In this document: positions 33,846 to 46,759 of the stretch, one piece after another
Layout of the letters: each line of letters starts with the position of its first letter
Numbering within the stretch: the stretch's first letter is position 1
Source of the DNA: Sweltsa coloradensis
Taxonomy: Eukaryota > Arthropoda > Insecta > Plecoptera > Chloroperlidae
Length of the DNA stretch: 64,000 bases
Direction of reading: 5' to 3'
Assembly (NCBI GenBank): GCA_024449915.1
Contig: JAMZAV010000958.1
Coordinates: 124,001-188,000, forward strand
Notes under the pieces: generated by a model
What the model was told of the DNA's origin: nothing
Databases searched by the model: none
What the model saw: only the letters and a program-made list of their open reading frames with translations
Translations under genes and position numbers: made by a program

Positions 33846-35261
33846 GTTTTTATGTGGTTTTCTGAGTAAAAATTCATCTATGATTCAGTTCTATGGAATA
33901 GCCAGTGGAAACTATGTCCTAAGTCCCGTTATCATAAACGTCGCTTTTACAAAAGGTAAACCCTCGGGTAAACCATGGATAATACATTTTAGCAATTTTT
34001 ATAAATTTAAAAGTTGCTGGATTAGGTTATATTTGAAGTTGTATTCTTTGGGTTTTCTCTCTATTCCAAAAGTAACTTTTTTAAAGACCCGGGTTTCCAA
34101 GGTTTGCCTAAACAAAGATTCCCAAACTTGAAAATTTTAATAATGTTCTTATTCCCCCTCCCTAGTGAGCTCAACTTCTTCAAGTGAAAAAAGTTGGTCG
34201 ATTTTTTTTTCGAGAACTAGCAATTTGTAATTTAGTTAGATTTTAACGATAATTGCTGTGATGGATAGGGTTTTGGAAAAGTAATTGCAAAAACACATAA
34301 AACCTCACTTTTCTTAAATGAATTGTTACAGGTTTTATATAATTTTGCATTCCTTTTGGTGGCAGTCGTTATTTTAGTCCAACTTTATCTTCATACGAAA
34401 AATGTTTTAATTATGTGATTCTTTTTAAAATTCTTATTGATGTTTGCAATAGTATTCGCCTTGCTCAACGGGATTAGGTACGTACGTTCTGTGCAGCAAG
34501 AGTCTTATCACGAAACGGAAGGTTTTTTCTGTAATGCACCCTCTCCGTTTTTAAATTTGGGTCCCCAAACTCAAAACCCTCGTATCCTAACGGGCAGAAA
34601 TGTTGCATCAGAACAGGTTGGGAATTAAATTCAAAGAATATCACTTTTTACGAGACCGCATCGCCGGGCCCCCCCCCCCCCTCCCCCCGCCCCGCCGGGG
34701 GGCTCCCCCCGCCCAAAAAACGCCTAGTGCACCCATAAAGGTCACCACATATGATTTTGGCACTTGATAAAAACGCTACTACACAAGTCAAGGGCAATTA
34801 CTTTTTTTTGTGTTTTTTTTTTAAATTTTGTGAACATTTTCAAGCTGTTTGGGGAGATGTGGGCAGGATAGGATAAAAGTTCTTTTAGCCAGTATTTAGT
34901 GATCAACATTTGGGGGGCTACGACTTCGGGGCAAGTTTCAAGCTCTGTACTTATTTGTGGGTTTTTTGTGCTTGAACTTGTGCAAAATGTTATTTTAATG
35001 ACACTTCTAAGTGACACAGACCGCTACTAATTAACAAACACTTAGCGATGAGTTATAGAATTTGAACCTACGCTGTCATTTTGCCCCGGGGTTGGGGGTT
35101 GGCACACTCAGATGTGTACCCCTAAACACTCTAATACTGATATTCTCTCAGAATGATTAGAACCCGCAGCCCACATATTTTTTCTCATTAACAAATTATT
35201 ATAATTTGATTATTTAGGTCTATAAAAAAAAAATATTAGTTTCAAATTCCACGTGTAGAAA
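33846..35261. other. No gene seen; G/C-run cluster at 34666-34720
   Basis: C-runs and the self-complementary 'CCGCCCCGCCGGGG' at about 34684-34702, followed by 'AACGCCTAGTG', look like the end of a hAT-type element, but I could not find its other end. Open frames in the stretch lack domains. Confidence 0.35.
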
Positions 35262-35372
35262 TTTTTTATTTCTATTTATTTTTTATTTTTTTATTTATTT
35301 ATTTATTTTTTTATTTTTTTATTTTTTTATTTTTTTATCTATTTATTTATTTATTTATTTATTTATTTATTA
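35262..35372. repeat. (TTTA)n / T-rich microsatellite
   Basis: Tetranucleotide TTTA repeats interrupted by T-runs, ending in a purer (ATTT)n block. Confidence 0.9.
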
Positions 35373-36639
35373 GATTTGGGGCACGACTTTTTTTCCACTT
35401 ATTTCTTTTTCTTATGTAATGAGTGTTTTTTTTAAACTAAGAATAAGCAAAAAATTAAAATAACAATAGGGCCCCACTACGGTATAGGGGAGTAGTATTT
35501 TCATTATTTGGCAAAGTATAATCTCTCATTACATCACAACAATAAATCAAAAATTATCCATTACACATGATAATATAATTTAAAAAATTAATAATGTGTA
35601 GAAAGACCAAAAAATAAAGGCACATCTGCATATGAAATTTTCAACCCTATTTGGCTGCACAGTAATTTTAAAAAGGTTTAACGAACTATTAAAAACTAAT
35701 TTCGTTTGTGATCCCTCCATTAACTATCCTGCTTGGGACTTTCAACTACTCTTGTAATTGTGCCTTACGCCACTGGTCGTGAAAAAAATGAGGATAAACG
35801 ACATTGATTTCCTTGTTTACATTTTTTGTTTTTCTAAAATCCAAAACTCTTTGGCATTTTTTTTTTTTTATTAGCTCACTACAGGGATTATACCCAATCA
35901 TTGCTTCTTTGTTTTTGTATGATAAGTGTTATGATTTTGCGTTCAGTGTACAAACAATACAATTTTTAAAAAGGTAAAAAATGAATGTTTGAAAACACTA
36001 TGTTCATGATATACAAAGTGCTGTTTTTTTATAAAACTAAGTCGTTCTCTTACTTACCGAGACTAAGTAATTGTGATGTGTTCCCCCAGAAGATGTTTAT
36101 TCAAGCTAAGGGAGTGAAAATAGAAATAAAACAAGTTGGGTGAGTGTAAATTCCCCAAGCCTCTGTTCTTTTTCTACTATTATCTCCCCGTTTCAGATTC
36201 TGATTCATTTTTTTACGTTTCAACCGACTTTCCCCCTCCGATAAAGTTTTTACTCAAGAAGAAACAAAAACACGGCAATACAACTAGAAAGAGAATCATC
36301 TATCGTTGCGAGTAGTTCATGCTTTCAGCTAGTACAACCTGTTTATGGTGAGATGTTGGAAGATGTAAGGTGGCTCTTTATTTATATCATGCCGCTAAAA
36401 CTGTAATTTTTACATCGAAAATTAAGTAAATTGTTATAAAAACACTTTCCGCTATACGTTCGCTATAATTAAATCATGTTATTTGATGTTTCAACTTGTA
36501 TTCTGTTAAAAACAATGCACAACCGAAAGATGAAAGATTATGCGATAGATAAATTAACGTACAAATCATTTATTAAAAATGGCTCTGAAAATATGGTGAA
36601 AAAGCATAATTAAGTTGCCCTCTATATGCAACACTTCTG
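35373..36639. other. No gene seen; orphan hAT-like end
   Basis: 'CTTACGCCACTG' at about 35765-35776 matches the right ends of hATs in this window, but no left partner was found upstream. The remainder is AT-rich. Confidence 0.35.
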
Positions 36640-36880
36640 TCCGTCCGTCTGTTCATGCGTGTGTCACGTTGCACGATAAAAACCGAACATGACCCAGACA
36701 TTGCCTTCAACAAGAACGATACTGAATCTTACTACGTGACTCTGGGCGTAAGAGGGACTGGGCTAGCCGTACTGAAAAATTAACCCGGCACCGCCACCAA
36801 AAGAGATAGAAGAAGTTTTGATGAAATTCTATTTGTGTACCCTTCTTCGACAATAGGGAATTTGTTCCTTAACAATACGT
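36640..36880 (+). repeat. Dispersed repeat fragment, related to 2571-2830
   Basis: Shares the ordered blocks listed for 2571-2830 and includes a copy of ACCCGGCACCGCCACCA at 36783-36799. Confidence 0.6.
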
Positions 36881-37307
36881 CAATCGTATTTTTTTATTTA
36901 GATAAGATTTTCATTTATGAAAGTAAACTGAAAGTTGCACTAGTAATAACGGCGGAAAAAACGAGCCATTACGTCACTATTAGCTTTTGTTACGAATCCA
37001 CCAATAAGGTTATGCCTGACAGAAATATTCTGTGTAATCTAGAAGGCGGTAGTTTATTCATTGATCTTGCGCATTGGTCAACAAAGCTCTAGTCCCAAAT
37101 GGGTCATTATATTATAAATGGAATATTATCATTATGTTATTTTTTTTAAAATTAAATGTTGTCAAAATTAAAAAAAAAAATTGGGGGTATAAGGACGGAT
37201 ACTGAACACATTTATGAATCGAGCAGAGATCGTTTTTTTAAATTTTGGTTTGCATAATTATTTTATCATTTCCCTGTAAGATTAGCATTACCATGTTTTT
37301 TCCATAT

Positions 37308-37501
37308 CCATGGGAATGACATAATTGTTTGTCCATGGGAATGACAAAATTAAGGTTATTCACCCCTATTCATAGGGTACAAATGAAAAAATACTGCACT
37401 CCCTAGCAAATTAGACTAAAAAAACTACCCTGAAACTACTGAAATTGTTGTTTTTTTTTTTTTCATTATTAAGCCTAATTACTTGTGCCATGGGAATGAC
37501 A
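37308..37501 (+). repeat. Cluster of the 14-bp motif CCATGGGAATGACA, left group
   Basis: Exact copies at 37308, 37333 and 37488. Two more lie at 39396 (one mismatch) and 39591, on the far side of the palindromic Harbinger. Leaving out the insertion, five copies fall in about 580 bp, all in the same orientation. Spacing is irregular (25, 155, about 193 and 195 bp), so it is not a simple tandem array. Function unknown. Confidence 0.7.
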
Positions 37502-37978
37502 AAGATAAAGAGACTAAAGGCTCATTCATAACCAACTTAGGCCTCTAACTTAGCAGCTAACTTAGCCTCTAACTTTAGGTTGCTGTTCATGATAGATATT
37601 TAGGCCGCTAACTTAACAGCCACTGCCTCCTAGATGTTGCTCGTGGCAGAGTGCTTTACAGCCATACCGTCGCCTCTAACTTTAGGTGGCTGTGCATGAT
37701 AGATTTTTTAAACCAATCACAACACAGATTTGCAGTGTTTACTTTTATCGCGCCAATGCTTGACATACAATAACATTCAGCATTCAGTAAGTAGGCCTAG
37801 CCTAGCTCTACTTAGGTAGCATTATAGAATTGATTGACTATAAACTGTACAGTTTATTAAACAATAATTGATGGTAAAAATAATAAACGTTTTTATTTAA
37901 GAAAACGTGACGTAAGCCTTACATAACCTCACATGGCCTAGCCCTAGCTGGGGGCTAGGCCTAGTACCGCAATAAACG

Positions 37979-38151
37979 TTAATAATACTGACGGTCAGTT
38001 GACATTTCTGCCCCAATCGATAGCCAAATGTTTTCTTTTATATTCTTATCTTTGTATAAAGACGAAGATTTTACATATAGCAGTGGCCTTTTCATGAATT
38101 CGTTCAATAGCTTTTCATCGAACAAGTGCTCTGATGTTCCTTGGGATCCAT
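37979..38151 (-). pseudogene. MADF-domain fragment, left arm (frameshifted)
   Basis: On the minus strand a start at 38151 gives MDPKEH and then shifts frame; after the shift the reading continues as LFDEKLLNEFMKRPLLYVKS and on to SSLYKDKNIKENIWLSI, stopping at 37979. The pattern (LI..V..RP.LYDKSS..YK....+...W..I) is that of MADF DNA-binding domains. It is the inverted partner of 38604-38756. The conserved tryptophan is present here but lost in the other arm. Confidence 0.72.
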
Positions 38152-38603
38152 TTTGGCTGTTGGTTTACGTTTTCCATCGGATATGACCGGAAATTGTCGG
38201 GCTCGAGTCTCTCTCTGATTGGTTAAAAGCTTAATGTTAAGTTAGCTGCTAAATAAAACCTTGGAGTTTGCAAACATTCGGTTTGCTGATAAGTGTAAGT
38301 TAGAGGCTAAGTTTGGTCATGAACAGACGTGTTGTTTCCATAAGACAAACCTTTAAGTTAGAGGCTAAGTTAGCTACTAAGTTGGTTAATTTAGTAGCTA
38401 ACTTAGCCTCTAACTTAAAGGTTTGTCTTATGGAAAACAACACGTCTGTTCATGACCAACTTAGCCTTTAACTTACCGAATGTTTGCAAACTCCATGGTT
38501 TTACTTAGCAGCTAACTTAACATTAAGCTTTTAACCAATCAGAGAGAGACTTGAGCCGACAATTTCCGGTCATATCCGATTGAAAACGTAAACAACAGCA
38601 AAA

Positions 38604-38756
38604 ATGGATCCCAAGGAACATCACCTATTGTTCGATGAAAAGCTATTGAACGAATTCATGAAAATGCCACTGCTATATGTAAAATCTTCGTCTTTATACA
38701 AAGATAAGAATATAAAAGAAACATTTGGCTATCGATTGGGCAGAAATGTCAACTGA
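38604..38756 (+). pseudogene. MADF-domain fragment, right arm (truncated, 50 codons)
   Basis: Starts MDPKEHHLLFDEKLLNEFM and continues in frame through PLLYVKSSSLYKDKNIKE, then a missing base shifts it out of the MADF frame before the conserved tryptophan; it stops at 38754-38756. MADF domains (Myb/SANT-like) bind DNA and accompany Harbinger transposases. At 50 residues it is far short of a full protein. No transposase (DDE) frame is seen in either arm. Confidence 0.72.
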
Positions 38757-39395
38757 CCGTCAGTATTATTAACGTTTATTGCGGTACTAGGCCTAGCCCC
38801 CAGCTAGGGCTAGGCCATGTGAGGTTATGTAAGGCTTACGTCACGTTGTCTTAAATAAATACGTTTATTATTTTTACCATCAATTATTGTTTAATAAACT
38901 GTACAGTCTATAGTCAATCAATTCTATAATGCTACCTAAGTAGAGCTAGGCTAGGCCTACTTACTGAATGCTGAATGTTATTGTATGTCAAGCATTGGCG
39001 CGATAAAAGTAAACACTGCAAATCTGTGTTGTGATTGGTTTAAAAACATCTATCATGCACAGCCACCTAAAGTTAGAGGCGACGGTATGGCTGTAAAGCA
39101 CTCTGCCACGAGCAACATCTAGAAGCAGTGGCTGTTAAGTTAGCGGCCTAAATATCTATCATGAACAGCAACCTAAAGTTAGAGGCTAAGTTAGCTGCTA
39201 AGTTAGAGGCCTAAGTTGGTTAGAATGAGCCTTAACCTACAAATTGCCATTTTATTACATTTTGTAGTGTAATAATGGAACATGAAAGCTACCCTTAGGC
39301 ATAGCTTTAATTAACTTTTTATCTTTTACATTTTATTTATCATTACCAAAAGAAAGTTCTGCACAAAGGGGTGAAAAAAACACAAACAGTAGTTG

Positions 39396-39604
39396 CCATG
39401 GTAATGACAAAAAACTAAGGGACACGACTTTTAGAAGGGGTGGTGTCTTAGGGTAAATTCATATGCTACAACAACAATTCCGATAATAGTTATCATATTG
39501 CTTAACAGATAGAGCCAAAATGCAGTTTGTTAGTGATAGAGGGTACAGTCTTAGACACACATATGTATATAGAAATGTAATGAGGGACAGCCATGGGAAT
39601 GACA
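39396..39604 (+). repeat. Cluster of the 14-bp motif CCATGGGAATGACA, right group
   Basis: Copies at 39396 (CCATGGTAATGACA) and 39591 (exact). They continue the left group at 37308-37501, split by the Harbinger insertion. Confidence 0.65.
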
Positions 39605-42600
39605 TTTGATAGGTATAACCAAAGTATTATACCCTAGTTGAAAGGGTAAATTGAAGTGAAAATTATTGAAATTTATTTAAAAACGTGTAGAATTATAACA
39701 TAAGTTTTAGAAAAAATTGGCAGATTTTAGTTTTAAATTTGATATGGAAAAACTTAAAGGGACATGAATATTCCACTTATAATAGTAAAGACCCAAATCT
39801 TGACGTCACGTGCTGTTTGCGCGGGAAATAAAATGCTACAAACTTTGCGCCTCAATAGAATTTAAAATATTTACTTTAAAATTGTTTTTAATTGCAGTAA
39901 TGGTGTTTTAAGTGATTTTCTATCCATTCCTCACACCCACGTCAATATTTGGACTTAGGGAATATTCCCTATTTGATTATGCTAGCGTCGTTCCCTGTAT
40001 TGGTTACCCCGTACTCGTGCTTTTTTTACATGTCAGCACTAAAATTAATTTAAAGTAGTACCTAATCTGGCATGGAATTGCCCCGTTGACACATATTGAA
40101 AACCTTATGCTCATTCTTTCATTCAACAAGTTATTGACGGCTGTACGTATAGGTACCGTTGAATAAATATTGGTAACACATATTGAACTACCATCAGCCA
40201 CTGCGATTCAGTACCAGGTAGTTTATAGATGACCAATTAAATCAATAAATTTATATTAATTGAGTAGGTGGTGATATATTAATTTTATAACACTATCATC
40301 GTGACTTTATTGTCGTTGTATCTCAGTTTTATGGCAAGGAGAGCTCGAAGCAGTTTGTATACACGATTGTTACAAGTTATTGGTCCCTGGCCTTCAAATG
40401 TTACTAAAATATCCCCGCCTACTGGATTCTCTTAACGTTATTAATTTAATTGGCCAAGTGCCCGGTTTCTCAAGATGTATACAACCTTACAACAATAGAC
40501 AATCTGCATAATATAATATTTTGACACCCACACTATAGGTGATACATTCTTTAAAAAAATACAAATCATTTGACTATTCACTGTTAACATATATTTTATG
40601 GTTCTAGATCAATAGTTTTATTTCATACACCAACTGACCATAACATGTTCATTTTTTTTATTTTCATTTTTATTAAAAAACTTTTGTTAGTAATTTGGTA
40701 CTTTATACAGATCATTTATATCTATTTGGGTAATGACTTTGTCTTGTCCATTGTAGTTTTGTTGTATTGTTTGAGAAAAACTCCTGTAAAGTAGTCGAAA
40801 TATTTACTTTTTATTTTAATAAAAATATTTTTTATTGGTGAATAGTCCAATGATTTGTATTTTAACGATAATACCTCTCATAAAGTTTTATTTATTGTTC
40901 TTGATACATAAGGTACGTGTATAGGATTTTCAAGTGTCATTGTAAAGCGTTTTGTAGCATCTATTTTTTGGCTACCTTCAAAACCTTGTATATGAACTTT
41001 TTTCATATTTTTAATTTTTAATTTGAAATTTGGTCATCAAGGTCAAACATACTACTCATAGATACTACATCATAGATACTACTTTGAAATAAACTAAAAT
41101 AAAATAGGATGGAATACCATAATTTTAAAAAATAGTGCTTTGTAGCATCTATTCACAAAACAACACATTCTATTTTCGATTTGTAGGCTATGTACGTGAA
41201 CAATGTTTTCCATCATCATCGTCATCGATCATCGTGACCGAATGATATTATACAAACTGTTTTTCTTGTTAGTTTGTCGCTTGTAACTGTTGCTTGAAAG
41301 AAGTCTGTATATTCGGTAAAATGGTTCATATTGTGGCCAGATGTGCTGTACACATGGACTGTATGTCCGAGGAGAGGTGGACAAAAATAACATGTCGGGT
41401 ATGTTGAGAGTAGAAAGTAGAGCCAAGACGAGAGTTGGGAGTAAACATGGGGTGGATAAGTTCTGGCAGAAATCTGGGGGGGGGGGGTTGTATATGAGGT
41501 AGAGTGGTTTTACAATATTTGTAATATTGCAATGTTTATTTATTCCTGACAACAGCTACAACAACTCACAAAGTGTCAAGTAACCAAATCTAATTAATTA
41601 AACATACTTCATATTTATCACAATTAAAATCAATATAAACACGTTATACGAACAAACAATGAGTGGGAATTGAATTACATAAATGTAAATAATAAAACAT
41701 TATAAAAACAACATGGAAACATAGAAACTTTTTTTTTTAATAACGAAAAACTAACAAAATAACAAACATGGGAAGTAGTTCGGTAATAAAATACAAAACA
41801 TGTTGAAAAGATGATAAGAGTGATAGTAATTGTGGTAAGCTAGCGAAAACGGCCGTTTTGTTTTAAATTAGTGAAGCTTCATAGGAATGATAATATATTT
41901 GTCGAGCTATTTGTATTTTGAGACACTGACGCTAGCATGCCCAAAAAATTGATTAAAATTAAAAAAATAACCTTAAAATATAACAAATTAATAATAAAAT
42001 TCACAGAGAACACAGAGAAAGCGAGGAGGCTAACAGGATAGGAGTATCCTATAGAGTAAACTCGAAAACGGATCTGAGAGCTTTACGTCATTGAATTGGG
42101 TGTTTGGGGGTTTGTAAGTTCTTGAAGGAAAAGTCAATTCTTAAACCCTATCAACTGAATGAAAGGTTAAGAGATCAAAAGACTCGACTTAGAAAGAAAG
42201 AACCGAGTAGAGAACCGTCGAAAGTTTGCTGACGGTTCGTACAAAGAGCGTTGTGCCTAGTGCGTGTAGCCCCAGCCGTACATACATTAATATCCACGCA
42301 ATTAAAAAATCTATATATTGATAAAACTGCGTTAAAAACACTTGCTCTGTGAGCGAATACATATACAATGTAGTATAACACTTTTATACTGGCTAGCCTT
42401 TTACGATGCGTGAATTAACTTGTATTCGTTGTACGGACAATCTTGGACAAGTCTTGTTACCAAACATAATAATATTGGTTTAAGTTTATTCTGCTCGTCA
42501 CTTGGCTCAAGAATGGCTCATGCAAAGAGTTACGTCTAGGTTAATGAAGTTGTGGGCACACATTATGCAACCTACCTTATAAGTGAACGTTGAAACGAAG

Positions 42601-42953
42601 TACATGCATCAGCGTAGGTTATTGGCTGTGAAATGAAATTATATCGCATTATTATAATATTGCTTTTGTGGAATAAAAAAATAATATTACTAATAAACAT
42701 TTCATCATTCATAAACAATTTTAGAATACGTGATTTTCGTACTTTTTTTCTCGACGAGCATTTAACACAGGTTTAGGAGGACTTTACAAGCGTCACTATT
42801 ACTAACATTGATCTTGCTGACTAGTTTCGAAATAAGAGATTTAGATACGAGTAATAGGGATCTTGTTATCTATCGGAGGGTAAAACAGAATCATTTTTTT
42901 TTGTAGAGTGCCATCTATTTATAATTTGTTGCCACAAAGGGTTTATAAGTTTG
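39605..42953. other. No gene seen; AT-rich unique sequence
   Basis: 40750-40870 shares 'AGTCGAAATAT' and 'AGTCCAATGATTTGTATTT' with 48550-48640 (dispersed repeat, unknown class). A G-run of about 10 lies at 41477-41486. Open frames at 41229-41552 and 42175-42381 lack domains. Confidence 0.4.
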
Positions 42954-43086
42954 ACCCGGCACCTCCACCATTTCTATAAGTCAAGACGAATTTATATTTT
43001 ATTATAGGCTACCCGGCACCTCCACCATTTCTATAAGTCAGGACGAATTTATATATTATTATATTCTACCTGGCACCTCCACCATA
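42954..43086. repeat. 57-bp tandem repeat starting ACCCGGCACCTCCACCA
   Basis: Units start at 42954, 43011 and 43068; the third is partial and has ACCTGGCACC. The body 'TTTCTATAAGTCAAGACGAATTTATAT' is well conserved. The same leading motif forms a 50-bp pair at 53877-53943. Confidence 0.88.
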
Positions 43087-43942
43087 TTACGCTAACGAGC
43101 TGAAATTAAAAAAAAATCTTTTTCCTTTCCTTGTTATATCTTATTTCTATAAAGTTGTTTTTAAAATAAATTTTGATGTTTTGATATCAAGTCCAAATCT
43201 CGACTTCTTTGTCCAGCCCCAGTCTGCTCCCAAGTCGAGTTCTCTTAATCAGCCCTTGGTCATCCCCTTCACAATTACCCTAATAACCAACCTAGGTATA
43301 GTAACATCACACCGTGTAGAACAAATGTGTACCCTGCAGCAGGCATCGCTGTACGAAACAGTTTATTTTGGTCGACACTCGCATCACATTGTTACTAGAA
43401 GGAACTGTTACTCTCTGTTGTGTGGAAGTATTAAATAATAAAACACGAGGACGATTAAAGTTGCAAGATCAGACCTGGCCTGGCTGACACGGGAGATAGC
43501 GAGAGATTCCAAGGTTAGTATCCCGGTTGGAGTCGGTTATTATATAGGTTCCTTCATATCCCAATTGATTTGATTTCACTTCCTCAACTCAAACCGATGT
43601 CAGCTTTATCATAACGAAGTTATAGTTTAACGTTTAAACTTAATAGGAATGCCAGCTGTAGTTTTACCCGGTGCGATGCACACATTCTAGTCTTTACCGG
43701 TGGTGACTGGTATCGAACTAACATCCTCCGAATCCAAGTCTTTCTCTATGTCGGCAGATAGGCTTATATGGGATTAAAGTCAGGAGATTTGTACGTGGAT
43801 TATAGAAACAAGTGGTGTGTATTTCCGCAGTACTAACTTTTTTATTTTATTTATTTGTGGTGGTAGTAGCTGTTAATTTAGTTTTTTTCTTCAATTTTGA
43901 CAATAGTACATGGTTGTACTGTACAATACAAGATATATCAAG
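43087..43942. other. No gene seen; weak tRNA-like sequences
   Basis: 43475-43545 ('TGGCTGACACGGGAGATAGCG' and 'GGTTAGTATCCCGG') and 43700-43760 (minus strand, 'AGTTCGATACC') resemble A/B boxes and may be old SINE heads. The open frame at 43181-43438 has no domain. Confidence 0.35.
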
Positions 43943-44150
43943 TTTCCCGGGTTTGAATCCCGTCGAGACCGGCAATCCTCACTGAAGTTTTTTTCCCCAA
44001 GGTTTTCCTCGATCGTTAATGCGAATGCAGGGATTGAGTCCTCTTAAACAGCCCTCAGATGTTCCTTCACAATGTCTTATCCATAATACGTAGTTCATCT
44101 GAAGAGGGGCATACATTGCACCCGATAACAGGTTTCCCGTGGTAAAAATT
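43943..44150 (+). repeat. tRNA-derived SINE, family S3, 5'-truncated copy
   Basis: Begins at the B box CCCGGGTTTGAATCCCG and runs through 'TCGAGACCGGCAATCCT', 'GGTTTTCCTCGATCGTTAATGCGAATGCA', 'TCCTCTTAAACAGCCCTCAGATGTTCC', 'CATCTGAAGAGGGGC' and 'AACAGGTTTCCCGTGGTAAAAATT'. The complete reverse copy is at 48031-48282. The A-box half is missing. Confidence 0.8.
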
Positions 44151-46759
44151 TTAATTTAATAATAACAAAAATTAAAAGACTATACAACAAACAATGGCAA
44201 CATTCCAAAGATTCTCACTCGGCTACATGTTATACGAATAATATGTGTGATGTACTCAGGTCTCCTTTATGATAGAACTATGCCATAGCCTATAATACAT
44301 AATTTCAAATTCATGAATCGAAAAAATAAATCAAAATTTCTAGTATATATGTGGTTGAAAGCCGAGTTGTGCAAGTAAACTCCTTAATTGGTACCGTACC
44401 GCTTCTTGACGCACAGTGCCGCGCACGCACCCTACCGTTTCCTCTTGCGGCCGATCATCAATCAATGTACGCAGGAAGTAAACTAAGACCCTTTCCCTTT
44501 AATTAAAAAAACCCATTGTGATGTAAGGGGAACGGGGTAGTCGGCGAAAAGGGGTGACTTTTCGGTAGATGGTGCTGGATGCCGGGTAAATACTCCCGGG
44601 GGCGGGTAAAAACTGACGGCGGGGAAAACCGAATTACACATCACACTATTACTTTGCGATGAAGGCCAGGGTCTTTTTAACTCGGCGATAATTGTCGATT
44701 GATGCGACAACTTTGTAACACAATAACGTTTTGTGTAACTTGTCAAAGACAGTAAAAACTTATTAAATAGAACCACATGGACTAAATTGTTGTGAAAATA
44801 TTAGTAAAATAAATGTAGTTCATTGTTATTCCAATCTATGTTTTTATTAATTTTTTAGTTGTCCCCCTTTTGTAAATCAGTTTTTTAACTAAATAGATAG
44901 ACGTTAAATAAATAAATAAAAAAAATTAAAAAAAATAAAAATCACTGGTACGCAGTTTGTCAGACTACCGTGACCGATTATTCTATTTAAAAATTTGTCG
45001 CTTCGAACACAATACTTTTGAGAAAGAAAAATAGCCCCCATTTTCCCGATCTTTGTTTTAAAAATGTTATTATCTAAAATTGGTTTTAATGGGCTCCTCA
45101 TTTTCACCCTTTATCATTTCATATTTTTGTGTACCCTTTTTTATTTTCCCCAAAATTTTCATTTTTCACTTTTTAAGGTTTTTTTTTTAAATTGGCTTTT
45201 TTTCCAATATTTCATATGAGGGTATTAAACCCTTTAAATTTAAAAAATCAAAAAAATGAAAAGAAGTAATTTTAAATTAAATATCCCATCTACTTCTATC
45301 ATAGCTAAAAATTTTTTCAATTTAAAAAAATTTTTTTTTTTTGACAAAGGTATGATGAACAATTTAATTAGGGATGTATGTTTTGGTTTCATGAAAAAAA
45401 AAAGATTTTTGTAAAAACGACAAAGTCCTGTGTAGCATTCGGTCCTTAAACCCCTCTTTAAAAAATATATATTTTAAATTTAAAAAACTTAAAACGACTT
45501 TGTACAAAAAGTGCTAAATTTTATTTCAGCCCCCGGGGGTTAAACACCTGACATTTCCCTCTCTCTGGGAGCACAACCCCCCTGGCCTCGTCACTCCCAT
45601 GGGGGAAAGTTAACAACTGCTGGGTTCCCGCCAAAAAAATTATGAAACATTCTTGGGGCGTAAAATTCCTCAAAATGATGAATAGTTGGGAGGAGGACTG
45701 GGGCCAACACAGTGACTCGCGTTTTGTGGACTCAGCTCTGACAATGGCCCCCGGGTTTCCCTTTACCTAAATTTCTGAAACCACGTGCTACGGCTTGCCG
45801 CATTTACCTTCCTTTTACACATAAAGGGAGTAAACCGATTATCAATGTGTGTGTGGTGTGTGTTGTTTGTTGCTTTTTTTAAAGAGATGACCATTAAGGG
45901 ACCCGTAATTATATTAAACTATTTTTTTTTGATTTTTTTTTATAAAAAATCATTAAAAGAAAATAGTGTTTCTTATCATCAAAAATTAAAATTTTACCCC
46001 TTTTATCGGGTTTTTTTTTAAAATAGTGCACTTTCAATAGGATCTTCAATTTTGAAATTTTTTTCAAGCTTTTTTTTTAAAAATTTGGCTAAAATTAACT
46101 AATTTTAAAAAAAGTTTTAAATACCATTTATCGTTCATTGTGATAATACGTTGAAAAAATATGAGCAAAAACACAGTTTCTAAATAACTGACGTGGTAGT
46201 TAGTTAAAGTGTAAAATATTATCAGCAAAATCTGCGGGAAACCAGGTCCGAGTTCACGCCCCTTGCATGTCCCATAAGTTCTGGGACTTGTCACCGCGTG
46301 CGTGTGTGTGTTAGGGTGTACACTGTAAAGAACCGACGCGAGCTGTGCTGCCGCCTCGATCCACAGGCGAATATCCCCGCGGCGTCCGGGCCCGGGGTAG
46401 AATTTAGTTTTTGGGCCCCGCAGCTGTTGATAAAATAGTATTAAAACCCTCAAAAATCGGTCATCGAGTCCAGTCCTGCCCCACTTCCCCTTTAAAAATT
46501 TTAAAACTTGGAAAAAAGATAAAATCCGCCCCGTTGATGATGAGCTTTTTTTTAAGTTATTAGTTTGCGTGGACCACTTTCCCTTTTCAAATGCTTTTGA
46601 ATGCTTGTAGGTGATTGGTTTTTCAAGTTTTTATTTTTACTTGTAAAATTGTTATTTATAAACCCAAAAAAAACCATATTAAAACCTTTTTTCTAGGATT
46701 CTGGCTAACTTTTCAACTTTTTCTTTCAGAAAGCAATACATCACCATTACCCTTTAAAG
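44151..46759. other. No gene seen; homopolymer-rich sequence
   Basis: 44900-46760 is dense in A- and T-runs of 5-10 bases. Open frames (44483-44776, 45785-46021, 46064-46453) lack domains. Sequence quality may be lower here. Confidence 0.35.

Larger units (their letters stand above)
37518..39232. mobile_element. PIF/Harbinger-type element forming a 1.7-kb palindrome
   Basis: Ends AGGCTCATTC and GAATGAGCCT are flanked by TAA on both sides (37515-37517 and 39233-39235), the 3-bp duplication typical of PIF/Harbinger. The whole element is an inverted repeat: each arm of about 860 bp is the complement of the other with scattered differences, joined by about 10 bases near 38381-38390. Each arm carries a MADF-domain reading frame, an accessory protein type known from Harbinger elements. 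Clusters of GTTAGAGGCTAAGTTAGC lie at the outer ends and again at the centre, so each arm itself looks like an element with inverted ends. Confidence 0.88.

Noticed and set aside
34666..34720. CpG island promoter
   Set aside because: It is a short C/G-run cluster like those near hAT ends, not a CpG-rich domain.
35765..35776. Complete hAT element ending in CTTACGCCACTG
   Set aside because: No inverted partner or target duplication could be found upstream, so only an orphan end is recorded.
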